Program-made: the position numbers and the translations under genes
Shown here: positions 1 through 10,640 of the stretch, piece after piece
How the letters are laid out: each line of letters opens with the position of its first letter
How positions within the stretch are numbered: the stretch's first letter is position 1
The notes under the pieces: generated by a model
Seen by the model: only the letters and a program-made list of their open reading frames with translations
Told to the model about the DNA's origin: nothing
Database searches by the model: none
Origin: Liolophura sinensis
Taxonomy: Eukaryota; Mollusca; Polyplacophora; Chitonida; Chitonidae
Reading direction: 5' to 3'
NCBI RefSeq assembly: GCF_032854445.1
Contig: NC_088307.1
Span: forward strand, 12,588,001 to 12,652,000
Length of the DNA: 64,000 bases

Positions 1-120
1 TTCGACCTGGTCTTATTGTATTGGTGAAGTTTCAACCTGGAATTATTGTATTAGCGAAGTTTCGACCTGCATTTATTGTATTGGTGACGTTTCGAAATTG
101 AATACCGGAAGTTTAAACCG
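1..120. repeat. Short minisatellite, about 30-bp unit
   Basis: Three to four imperfect 30-bp units of the form 'ttcgacctgg..ttattg' followed by 'tattggtgaagt' lie at the window edge. A shorter run is seen in A' at about 34,525-34,582, so unit number differs between the duplicon copies. The array may continue to the left of the window. Confidence 0.7.
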
Positions 121-2185
121 TTTACATAACCGTGCATACTGTGATATGTGATATTCCATCGATGACTTATAACACAAATACTTAATGAACTTCTTTGTAA
201 ATTTTCCATTCTTCCTTCTGAACAGTTTTAAACAGGATTTCAGACTACGCCGCCTAACTCAACATATATTGATACCTGCTAAGCTTTTAAAAGATTTGCG
301 ATTAAGAGGAATCTGAACGGTTTATTCACAATGTCTTTTTACGTGAGCCGAGAAGTTTAATTCATCAGTGAGATACATTTGAATTCGTGTACTGTGGTTA
401 GTGAGTCTGATCCCAGACTATACTGAAATAGCTGGACCTTCTTTTTGAGAGTGTAGTTAATTAAAAAATTCAGTTTCAGTTCCCAATCTTGGCACCAGTT
501 AAAAAATTTGTCCTAACCAGATTGCAGATGAGCACAATAATTGAGATCAGATACAGTTTTGAAAATGTTGACGTCATTAAGAAATAGTACACATTTAGAG
601 TGAGATAGCTGAAGCGGCACGTCATTTACTTACAAGAAGGGACGGTCCCAAGATGGGTTCCTACGGGACATCTGAAGTCTGACACTGCACCGTGCACCGC
701 ACATCATAACTCGTTCCTTCCAGTTATTTAAATACGAGTGAAGCCATTTTAACAAAAAATCAGAAACTCCTTAACATCTTAACTTGTAAACAAGTAAGCT
801 ACGATTGATGCAGTCAAACGCTTTTAAAAAATCTGAATAGATTGCATGTACATTCACATTGCCATTCAGTTAAGATGACACACAGTGGGTAAAACACGTC
901 AAATCCGTTACAGTGGACAGGTTTTTCCAAAAGCCATGTTGTTCACTACATAAAATTTACTCACAAAATTGTTTAAATTGAGCATTATCTAACATTTTAA
1001 GCAACGTCACCAATGAGAGGTAGTAAAGATACAGGTTTGTCTGCAAATTTGAAAACATGTTAACGTTTGCAAATGTTAAAACGTTTGGGAACACACTTTA
1101 TTTAAAAAAAAATAAAAACGTCGATATAATGGTATAGCTAGATCATATGCATAACTGTACAAAAGCGGGCCTGCAATGCCATCCTAGCTGCATGAGTATG
1201 GAACAATATTTAACAAAACTTCATCGCCCCATTTAAAGAACAAGAAAATTTAAATATCAAACAAATAACAATGAAAAGAGTATGCAATTTCACGCAGATG
1301 CATGCCATAAAAGATTCTAACCTGCACCTCGAGTTGATAAATTATCAATAAAGTCAGCGCCAAAATTCGCTGTGGGCACTCCATTTTGCCTAAGAACTGG
1401 TCTTGGCCGTTTTCAGACCTTACGTGTAAGGCGAGGAAAAATCGCAAAATTATGCAGCAGGCACGATTATTTAGAAAAAAATGTTCTCTTTTAAGCTTAT
1501 AGTGTCATTATTTTAAGTTTCCTTTTCCTTCAAGAGAAAATTTGACGTTACACAATGTAATATTTGAGTTACATGCCATTTGTGGAATCTTCAACAGATC
1601 ACTGTGTTAAAAACTGATATAGAATACTTGCTCATTAAGCCAGCAATACCAGAAAAAATTGTGGCATTATTATCTTCATCAAAAACATGACCAGGAAGTT
1701 CGGTCTTTCATTTTTTTAACAAAACTCCTATAGCGCTTAGTGCTATGCTTTACATTTTGTTAAAAAGATTCCACATACCCATTTTTGTGCTTTTTCAGTT
1801 CCTTTCTTATTTGACTTACTCTGAAGAATTCATCGTCATTTTTGTTAATGCCACATTTTTTGTAGTCATTCAAGGCACTCTCCTTAATCTTTAAAAATGA
1901 TTTCAATTCAGAGTTATACCATGTCGGAAATGAGCGAGCTCGCAAGCACGTTTTAGAATTATGTTTTTCATAATACAGAATAATAATCATACAAGAAATT
2001 GAATGTTTCATCAACGAATCCCATGTATTTTCACTCAGGTTAAACTCACCACAAGTAAGAATGTTGTCATTGTCTCTCATGGACTCACTTACCAACTCGA
2101 CAGATTTCTCTAGTTGGTCGACGGCTGCAGGGGTAACGTCAGACGGTATATATACACAAGCCAGGATTGAATGAACGGCCAGCAA
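121..2185 (-). mobile_element. Decayed LINE (non-LTR retrotransposon) ORF2 relic, copy A
   Basis: Read on the minus strand, pieces of an endonuclease plus reverse-transcriptase polyprotein follow in order. Near 2030-2185 there is an APE-type endonuclease segment (ILACVYIP, later ILTCGEFNL where GDFN is usual). Near 1760-1930 there is a charged linker. Near 550-1090 there is reverse transcriptase sequence with IYSDFLKAFD (motif A), a GVSD..LLKWLHSYL block and FLNDVNIF where YADD-type residues are usual. Stops and frameshifts are frequent, so it is dead. The order endonuclease-RT and the motif style fit the CR1/L2/Jockey side of LINEs; the clade is an inference. Compared with A' and B it lacks about 355 bp near 2016. 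Confidence 0.8.
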
Positions 2186-2786
2186 GGAACACTTTCACCC
2201 ACAGAATCCCGAAATGTGTCGAAGTGTTCCCGACAAACACACTGTAAACTTGTACTACAGCCAATAGAACTCTATCCACGAATACTTTCCCAAAAGTTAC
2301 AATCCCGCCTGTATACTTTAAATGGCAAGTCCGTGAGAATTTTGCCTTTGAAGGCTATGCACTGTGATTATGGAAAAAAAGATACTTAAATGCTTACCAA
2401 TTGGGTGATGTAATCTTATATGGCTACCGAGCCGTGTCTCCAAGGCGAGCATTTTTTAATCTATTTGGGTTAAACGTTAATGGTTTTGATGCATTCAAGG
2501 GAGAATTACAGTACACTTTGACGTCAGCTTGGCCGGGGGAGTCACTAAATTCAATATTTGGAAAACACTTAAATTTTCTACAGATCTTTTATGTAAGACT
2601 AGAGTAAACACACAACGATTAGAGCTCATCCCTAACGTCTGTCTAACAGGGTGAGTTAATTGTCCTTGGGCAATTTGCCCAATATATCAAGCAGTTTTGG
2701 TTATCTTCGGACAAGGGCAATTCCTTCAAAGCTTTGAGGACCCCCGAAAGAATCAAATTCAGATGGGCATGGGAATACGTGCTGTA

Positions 2787-3755
2787 ATGAATGCCTCCAA
2801 CGTAAATAACACACATGTGGTGTTTCACTTAACCACTGCTGGTGTAGCAACTCAGCTCACGGTTTTCTTCATAACCTTTGTTCTGGGAGTTGTTGGGAAC
2901 ATTGTATTGGTGTTGATAGTCTACAAGAGACCGGCCTTACACAGAGTCACCTACTACTTGGTGTCCGCTCTTGCCATCGAGGACACACTAGCGCTGGTGA
3001 CTTACGCCATTTTTTATCCGCAAGCTTTGATTTTAGGCGACTGGTTTTTCGGGGATCCCACTTGTTTCATGCAAATTTTTCTGCTTTACCTGGTCGGGTT
3101 TTGTGAACTCAATCTGATGGCAGTGATAAGCTTAGATCGCTATTTTGCCTGCTGCAGGCCTCTCCGGTATTCTCATGACATTACCCCACGGCGTTGCGCA
3201 GTTGTCATCGCTTGTTGTGGTTTTTACTCCATCTCTCTGGCGCTCTTTCTCATGGTTACATGTCAAGCGTATGGATATGACGAATACATGAAAACCTGTC
3301 TCATGGAGTTATCAAGCACACCAAAGCAGCAGCACTGTTCGATTGCAGCTTTTTTTCTCTCAACTGTGCCCTGTACTACAACCATTGCCGTGTGTCAATG
3401 GAAAATTCTAAAGCAAGTGAAAAGGGTTACTCAGAACACACCACCGAACGTCACTTCTGGCAACAACGATGTCACTTCCGGCAACCACATGAACAAAGCT
3501 ACAATGACGGTGACTCTGATTACAGCGACTTACGTCCTTTGTTGGTTGCCCTTTTTGTTCATTCGTTTGTCTGGTATTTTTGTGGACTGGAAACAATCGG
3601 AATCCCTTCAAGACACTCTATACATTCTTAGGCAGATAACAGCTCAGATTTTCATGGTGTCTAAATTCGCCAACCCCATTATTTACGGAATTTACAATCG
3701 GGAATTCCGTACGCAGTGTGGAAAGGTACTTTCTTTGGATCATTTGTTCGTTTGA
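2787..3755 (+). CDS. Rhodopsin-like (class A) GPCR, intact, 322 residues
   Basis: Single-exon seven-helix receptor, expected at the plasma membrane and coupled to G proteins. Landmarks: short N-terminus with NAS and NNT glycosylation sites, GNIVL in helix 1 (N38), ALAIED in helix 2 (D66), C93 before helix 3, SLDRYFACCRPL (DRY 117-119), C171 in loop 2, CWLP at 252-255 and NPIIY at 296-300, then a short tail. The usual Trp of helix 4 is missing (IACCGFY). I chose the ATG at 2787 because the related minus-strand receptors also begin MNxS; ATGs at 2763 and 2769 would add 6-8 residues. The frame is open upstream without another ATG. The A' copy of this gene has a nonsense codon. Ligand unknown; tandem, lineage-specific receptors like this are often chemosensory in molluscs, which is inference. 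Confidence 0.9.
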   Translation: MNASNVNNTHVVFHLTTAGVATQLTVFFITFVLGVVGNIVLVLIVYKRPALHRVTYYLVSALAIEDTLALVTYAIFYPQALILGDWFFGDPTCFMQIFLLYLVGFCELNLMAVISLDRYFACCRPLRYSHDITPRRCAVVIACCGFYSISLALFLMVTCQAYGYDEYMKTCLMELSSTPKQQHCSIAAFFLSTVPCTTTIAVCQWKILKQVKRVTQNTPPNVTSGNNDVTSGNHMNKATMTVTLITATYVLCWLPFLFIRLSGIFVDWKQSESLQDTLYILRQITAQIFMVSKFANPIIYGIYNREFRTQCGKVLSLDHLFV

Positions 3756-6700
3756 GTTTCTAATGGTCACAGGTAAGTTAATTTAATAAGGGCTTTAAAG
3801 AGCAAAAAGCTAAAAGAATAAAAGAGTAAATTTCTAAAAGCCAGATCTCTGAACTGAAAGTGAAAGTTCTATGATACAGAAATTACAGCACAGCGAATGA
3901 AAGCAGAACAAAAATGGTATGACCCAAATTCTAAGGCAATTTTCCAGTTTGCGTATAATGGCAGCCCAATGCCATTGTCAGTTCACCGAGATATCAAACC
4001 CAGCCCTGGTCCACAGAATGGCAATGATGAGAACAACGGGTCACCAATTTTCTGTGCGAACAGTTATGTGTATTTTACTAAAACTGGAGAAACTTATGTA
4101 ACAAAATTGTGTACTTGGATGTCCTTGTAAGAGAATGTACACAGAACATTGTCCATGTGTGTGAATCATAGCTTTGCTCCAGAATTGTGGACTCCAAGTT
4201 AGTGGAGTCAAATCTTATAGCGAAGGGATCGGGACAGCAGCTGTTTTAAGAAGAAATATACGGAAAATGCCGTAAAGCGCCTTACCTGAACAAACGGTCA
4301 CGTGACAAAGAAACAGAAACAGGATGTGTGTGGGGGAAAGTGTTACTTTTCTGATAAAACACTGTATATTGTGCTCATTTACCACCAGATTGTATGGATC
4401 AGTGCTTGTATGGCTTTTAAACCCTTTTCAAAACTTTTTTCAAAACTTTTTTCAGGTTTAAGCATTGGCGATATCAACTTGTCTGATATTGTATGGTAAG
4501 AATCGGCTATTCTCGTGACATACAGGTAAGGTCAATTTCAACAATAGCTTCACCTTCTAGCTGAGCATGATCTGATACAACGCAACAACAAGCCAAAAAC
4601 GCGGTAGAAGTGTTCTTGACGTTTTTTTGTCTAGTTATTCTTTGTCTAGTTATTGCTTCCAAATTTGACTACCATTAAGCATTAGTTACTGGCTGGAATT
4701 GTCATGAATACCCACAATATATTCTTTCATATTTATTTTTTAAAATATTATTATTATTATTATGTTGTATCTGGGGTTTGGGGTCTGTTATTCAGTTTTT
4801 GCATCTTTGGCTGTGCGTCGTAATCAATAAAGAGCAGCGTCAACGACGTGGTTGTAGCCAAATGGTGACACCTAATCGGTGAAATTCAGCAGCCTGTCAA
4901 TCTTTTCAGTTAGTTAGTGTTATGGCTATATATAAAACCCTAGAAAGTTAACCATGGCTTATATGCAAGCACAGTTATGCCAGATATGCGGGGATGTGAA
5001 CAGAACTCTTTACACGCCTCTGTTCTAGGATTACTGGAAATGCTGTGTTGTGATATTTAATAAACATGCATTTTTGTGAATTTTAATTCAAAATTGTCTG
5101 GAAACGTAGAAACATTGTTTAAATACTTGCATACATGTATATACAAACTGTAGAAAATGTAGAAATGAAAACTTTCCCTTTGGCTTTTGTTTTCATTACA
5201 ATTTATGACCATAACGATATTCACCATCACAGCCTAACGAATGTCTTGGCGTTTTTCATTTGAACAGTTACATAAAATGTTACACGATCGTGTTAGTGTT
5301 TGAAACATAGGCTACCATAAAAGCGAAGCTGATCTAAGTTCAGTGGACCCAAACCCGCAACCTCGAAGATCAACTGTCGACTTAAGATAGCCGCCTATCT
5401 GGACCCTAATTCCTTTCGTTGTATCGGTTTACCTTAGTTGAAGATTGAAGTCCAGCCTTATGTATCCGGCTTTCATCGAACTGGAATAACATCGCCATTG
5501 CTAGTTTAACTAGAGCATCATTATCGGTAATGGTAATGTCGAGGTTTAGTCCTCAACAACTCAATGTGGCTTTTACTGTGGTAAGTTAACTTGTCTGTAA
5601 ACCTTTCAATAAATGAAACTTACATCTTAGGATGTGAACAAAATTATACGAAGGGGTTTTTTTTCTACCCTAGTTCTTCTAACATTGGCACAGGTATTAG
5701 TAGTGTTGAACGTAGAATATTACATTTCTTTACTAGTCTTTTGGAAAAATAAAGATATCAGTGGGTTATTTGTTAGATGGTCTAACCATGTGAGAATAAG
5801 AAACACAATATTCCTGCTACAATTGCATGTACATTGGTTAAAATGGGTAGATCAGGTGTCCCAAAAAATCTGAAGAAATATGTATGACTGATGTCTTTAG
5901 GTTGGTTCTCTTTGTGTCACCTATCAACCTAAATGTCGTCATATAGGTTTAAAACGTCTTGGCCGCAGAGTTATATACCGAGAGAGTAAGCAGATGTAAG
6001 ACACATATCTGAACCGAGGTCACACAATCCTAGAATTTCCACAGACTTTTCCTGTGCTATAATTTAATGTCATCCTCCCGATGCATAGATGAACACAACT
6101 TCCATTTTACCACAAAAAAAAAATAATATAATTTCCCCATGTCAATGCTGTTTTTGTAGAAAATCATAATGGGTATATTTACAAAGTTTTAGGGGAAATT
6201 TAAGTCTATACCTCCGCAATAAAAGGGATTTGTTGATGGGAGCAAAATTTTAGATAATCATGAGTGAAAAGTTAACACCTCTTGTTTCAATGTCAGGTTC
6301 CGCAGAAGGTTGCCAAAAGTTTGGCTCATTTCCTGCACAGCCATTTCCTTGGTTCTGTGCCAAAGGTCTTTATAAAATGTACAGGGGTAAGGATAAACCC
6401 GGTCTACCAGGTATCTCGCGACCAGGACTGCAGGTTTCACAAATCTACTGTCGTTGTGTCGTTGGCATCTCTTTAAATTTAACAACAAATGTTCCAACGG
6501 CTGTCCTCCAGTGAATCTTCCAAGGGATTAAGTGGAAAATATGCTCTATGTGGGCGATCAACGCTGGAATATTAAAGCTTGTCATGAAAATATGCCCAGT
6601 TCCATGTAATAAAATGATCAGTTTCTTCGTCGATTCCATGGAGGTGTGATTGATCCAAAAATAATGAGTTAGGATCATAATGGAATTTGAATGTGGGTAC

Positions 6701-8476
6701 GAATGAGGGAGATGTTTGTTCTATGTATGTTCTATTTTCCTTTGATTTCAGTGAAAATGAAAATATCTGATCTGGCCAAAATCTTTTTAAACAGTAGAAA
6801 ATAACCCAATTATGCAATGCAATCTGAAGTTGTAGTGTCAGGTAATAGCACTTTATATTTTAGGCATAAAACGTCAGTAACTAAGTGGTAGGCCATACGC
6901 TGCTTACCCTGTAGGTATTCGTGTTTTGATTAAGAGTTTTACCTGTGGCCCATGAACAGTAACCCTTTAATGATAGGCATTTGTGACAATCATGCCGTTT
7001 AGGTGAATTTTAATATTTACCTCTGACTTAAATATTTCGAAAATATGGGCCCTATGCGCTGGTATCCTGTGTGTATATATACTTGTATGAATCGATATTT
7101 GTTGCCAAGCAAATGTCTTCCATAATGACTAATGTCTGAAAAGTTGTCATATCATTCGTGTCATTAGGATGTATGGTTGTCACCTTAATGAATATCCGAT
7201 ACAGGATCGGTTCGAATGGCTTTTCAGCATAGTAAAGAGAAGCTGTGACAGTGATTCACTGTAGGCAAATTCTGAGCAACACTGTAAACTATATGTAAAG
7301 CCAGCTCACATCTGTTTGTAAATTTCGACGTAACTTACTAACAACTGTTATCAAATAGACCAGTGCCTCCGGCCGTACGTGGAAAGGTCTGCCAGCAAAC
7401 TGCAGATGGTCGTGGGTTTCCACCGGGCTGTGCCGGCGTTTCGTCTCACAATAATGCTGGCCGCTGTCGTATAAGTGAGATATTCTTGAGTAAGGCGTAA
7501 AGACCCATCAAATAAAACATGATTAAATTAATAGTCTATTGCGAACTGTCCCATTAACAACGCGTAATTGTCCACCACAGAGCGGTATTATTGCAAATAG
7601 CTCAGTCGGCTCAGTCGGATGTCCCACACATTGGTCACAAATGTTCTGTGTTTTCATGACGTCACAATGGCTTTCAGCGGGAATGGAATAAAATGGAAGG
7701 TTGTCAATAGAAAGGGGGGTGGGACATCGGGTGTGGTGAATTTGTTTATGCTGGATGAATCCTTCGTCAAAGTAAAACTAGTCGGGACGAACAAATCGTG
7801 GACACCGAGTTACAGCAACTATAGCGCTGTTTGCACAAGATGACATATGCAGTACACAGATTACTGCATATGCATTATACAGATTACTGCAGATAAAAAC
7901 ATAGTAAAAACAAATCTCACCCACAGGGAATAAATAAATATAAAGAGCGGTTTAATCAGGACGGCTAGTACAAGAGTACAGCATGAAAACAAAAACCAGA
8001 GCAGAGATGACAGTAAGATAGTTAGCACTTAATCTCACGCAGCCAATGAAATCCGGTCAAACTACCTCAGTTCCTCTTCTATTGTAACTGCTCATGTGAA
8101 TGTAAAAATAGTACCCGTCTCATAGTACAAAGGTTTATGCAGCAAAAATACAGAGTGACCTACCATTGAATCAAACAGGACAATTTGTTCGGAATTGTTT
8201 ATATTAACATAATCATATCAGTTTTCTTTACACAGAACAGTATCTTAGCCAAATTGTCCATTGCATAAAACCATTGTTCACAGATGGTCTGATGGTTTTG
8301 TAAATACATTAGCGGCAATCAACTTCAAGACAAGGGAGTAAACACACGTTTAACAGTGTGAATACAGCGCCCAATGTACACGACGATTGTAAAGACGTCT
8401 CAACAGACACACTTTGGTAAGATTTGAAAGTCGTCCAAAAAAAAAAAAGGTTCTAAACCCCTTTTAACTCATCGCA
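3756..8476. other. Spacer between GPCRs in duplicon A, no gene recognised
   Basis: Open frames near 5634-5873 (+), 6258-6514 (both strands), 6572-6817 (-) and 7619-7843 (+) have counterparts in A', as any duplicated DNA would, and resemble nothing I know. An (ATT)n run lies near 4750. A TATA-like 'ctatatataaaa' at about 4927 precedes an ATG in good context (4953), but the frame is only 18 codons and the A' copy is altered. A SINE fragment sits at 7366-7518. Confidence 0.5.
7366..7518 (+). mobile_element. SINE-1 fragment, 5'-truncated
   Basis: Reads 'cctccggccgtacgtgg' through 'ggtcgtgggtttcc', 'aatgctggccgctgtcgtat' and 'gtaaggcgtaa' to a weak A-rich end. This is the reverse of the full copy at 58,774-59,044 without the tRNA-like head, as expected for a 5'-truncated insert. 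It is also present at 42,234-42,388, so it was there before the duplicon copied. Confidence 0.8.
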
Positions 8477-8565
8477 TCATGCACATACATCATTCGTACA
8501 GGATCTGCTCGTTAGCCTAAACATTTTTACATACTGCGCTCGAAATTCCAGTCTGTATATATCGC
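8477..8565 (-). pseudogene. GPCR C-terminal relic R1 (copy A)
   Basis: The minus strand reads LEFRAQYVKMFRLTSRS followed by a few residues and a stop. This matches the end of the receptor at 44,135-45,094 (NMEFRKECGKLFRL). No helix 1-6 sequence could be recognised upstream, so only the tail remains. Its twin is at 43,318-43,402. Confidence 0.6.
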
Positions 8566-8862
8566 TTTGCTACTGTATGTATATAAAAGTCGTCGAAAAG
8601 ACAAGCATTTAAAACTCGTCTGTATTTACTCTGAAAAAATTTATTTTGACAGAAAATCTGCTGTTTAAGTGATGTTAGAGTGTGTTCTGTTATCATAACG
8701 CAGAGTTCTGTCATATTCAACTTTATATCCTGATAGTCTAACAAAATAATCTGCAGCAATTGCAAAATACATTCTACACCACTCAGATAACAGAATTTTT
8801 GTTAAATTTGACACATTTTTAGTGTAATCTTACCGTGAAGAGACATTCGTAGTTGATCTGCT

Positions 8863-8930
8863 TCAAGGCCTGGACATTTTTCCACATTCTGATGGAAATT
8901 TCACACTGTATGGGTCATTTTGCTGAGATT
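8863..8930 (-). pseudogene. GPCR C-terminal relic R2 (copy A)
   Basis: The minus strand reads YSVKFPSECGKMSRP then a stop, matching YNMEFRKECGKLFRL of the intact minus-strand receptor. It lies between R1 and the receptor pseudogene at 9228, so three receptor 3' ends follow each other on this strand. Its twin is at 43,712-43,780. Confidence 0.55.
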
Positions 8931-9227
8931 AAAAAGTCAGGACTGAAGATTTTAGCACGTCTGTATCTAAACTAAAAGAAAGCTAAATTATGAAGTAAGG
9001 ATGATCATAGAGACAACTATAAGATAAAAAAAACTACCACAACATGTAATGTCTTGATTAAAGCTGGAAAAACTTCCTTTGGCGTCAGAGTTCCTAAACT
9101 TTAATAGTATTGTACACAAAAAAATAAATAAAAGTATGCTTATGCATGGTTGTCTGTATGATGAACCGTACTTCATATTTTAGCTTTCTTGTACTTTAAT
9201 CGGTGCTTGAAGAAACATCATTCACAG

Positions 9228-10146
9228 TTAGGCTATTCTGTTCGACAGCCTGAACAATTTTCCACACTCTTTTCGAAATTCCATATTGTACACGCCATAT
9301 ATCAGTCGATTTGCAAATTTAGAGATGAGAAAACTATGGAAAGTTACAATTCTTAAAATCCCCAGTGTTTTGCGGTGGTTATGGGATTGTTCCCAGTTTA
9401 CTACGATCCCTGAAGCACGAACCGCCATATATGGTAATCAACATATGACGTAAGTTCCGGTCATCAGAGACACCGTTGTGGTGGCTTTGTTAGATGATTC
9501 CCCGGATGTTGTCCTGTGCGCAGCGGAGGTGATGTTGGCTGGTTTACAGTTGGTAATTTTTCTGACCTGCTTTAATATTTTGTACTGACAAATTGCCATT
9601 GTCATCGAACTGGGTAGTGACACCAAAACAAACAATACAGCAGTGCAATACATTGCTTGTTGGCTGGCTGTAAACTGTATTTGACAATGGCGCGTATAAG
9701 AATTGTGCCCATAAAATCGACACCCAAGTGTCAGACACAATGAGAGAATGGCGGGAAACAACCAGCAAAATCCAATAACAAACGCGCACCGGCGAGGAGT
9801 AGCCATATTTGAATACTGTAGCGGTCTGCAGCAAGCAATGTAACGGTCCAAACTAATCGCCCCCATTAAATACAGCTCACAGCTTCCGTAGAAAATTGAA
9901 AAGAACACATAACACACCACAAGCTGGTAGACTAAAGGCCGCGTCGCCTCTAATCCGCTGTTGTGGATAAAACCCGACATTAGATAAGGAAGCCAGAAGG
10001 TCTTCGACAGCGAGAGCAGACACCAAGTAGTAGGTAACTCTGTGTAAGACCGGTCTCTTGTAGACTGTCACAAGCAACACGATGTTTCCAACGATAGCCA
10101 AGTGTGAACCAACAGCGAAGAGAACGTATTGAGTCGAGTTGTTCAT
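9228..10146 (-). pseudogene. Class A GPCR pseudogene, A copy of the receptor at 44,135
   Basis: Nearly the same sequence as the intact gene at 44,135-45,094, with several lesions. An in-frame 42-nt deletion joins MNNSTQ directly to YVLF, probably between two TQ codons. One extra A near 9911-9916 shifts the frame at the start of helix 3. A TGG-to-TGA change at 9438-9440 hits the Trp of CWLP in helix 6. NPLIY in helix 7 has become NRLIY. DRY and loop-2 Cys remain in the middle segment. Several independent lesions make this a true pseudogene and not a single sequencing error. Confidence 0.9.
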
Positions 10147-10375
10147 TTTGCCTGCCGTTCAGCTCGAATGAACTTCGATCGATTTTACGCTATCACTGAT
10201 TGATTCACGTGGGCATTTGTCGACTAACAGAATGCATGGGCCACGTGTTATAAACTGTAATCGAAATTACAATGGTGATTAATACTGATCGGATTATATT
10301 TTTCTGTTATGGATATGAATATTTTTGTCATAACTAAACCATACATGTACATTCACTGCCTTTACAAATTATAAT

Positions 10376-10640
10376 ACTCAACAAAAATATAAACGCACAT
10401 TTTATATTGTTTTCTCTAAGTATTAAATAACGCGCATTCATTATTAGTTGTAGCTTCAACTGAAACCTGATTTTTACAGTTTAGGTCAATAATCTAAGTT
10501 ATGTCAACATGAAATAGAGTGGTCGGTAATTACAGTTCACAGCAATCAGTACCGAGTGTGTCCCCCTTTGGCAATACGAAGAGCGTGAACTGTGATTACC
10601 GACCACTCTGACCAATCTGGTGGAAAATGAAACCACGATT
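10376..10640. mobile_element. Tc1-like non-autonomous repeat with a long hairpin (copy A)
   Basis: Begins 'actcaacaaaaatataaacg', which matches a terminal inverted repeat I know from Tc1/mariner-type elements. Inside, 10,516-10,540 and 10,585-10,609 are inverted copies of each other (24 of 25 pairs) around a 44-nt loop that contains 'cagtaccgagtgtgtcc'. Related copies are at 24,463, 27,014, 33,645 and 45,483. No transposase is present, so it would depend on an enzyme made elsewhere. Confidence 0.6.

Noticed and set aside
2697-2786. A 30-residue N-terminal extension of the GPCR, conserved in A, B and A'
   Set aside because: There is no ATG at its start (the triplet is TTG). The related minus-strand receptors start at the MNxS position, so the extension is most likely 5' UTR that happens to be open.
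4926-5010. TATA-like box followed by an ATG in good context
   Set aside because: The frame is only 18 codons in A and shorter in A', where the TATA-like stretch is also altered. No gene follows.
5634-6817. Open frames of 60-90 codons in the duplicon spacer, found again in A'
   Set aside because: Similarity between A and A' reflects recent duplication, not selection. Their ends differ by indels and stops, and no family was recognised.
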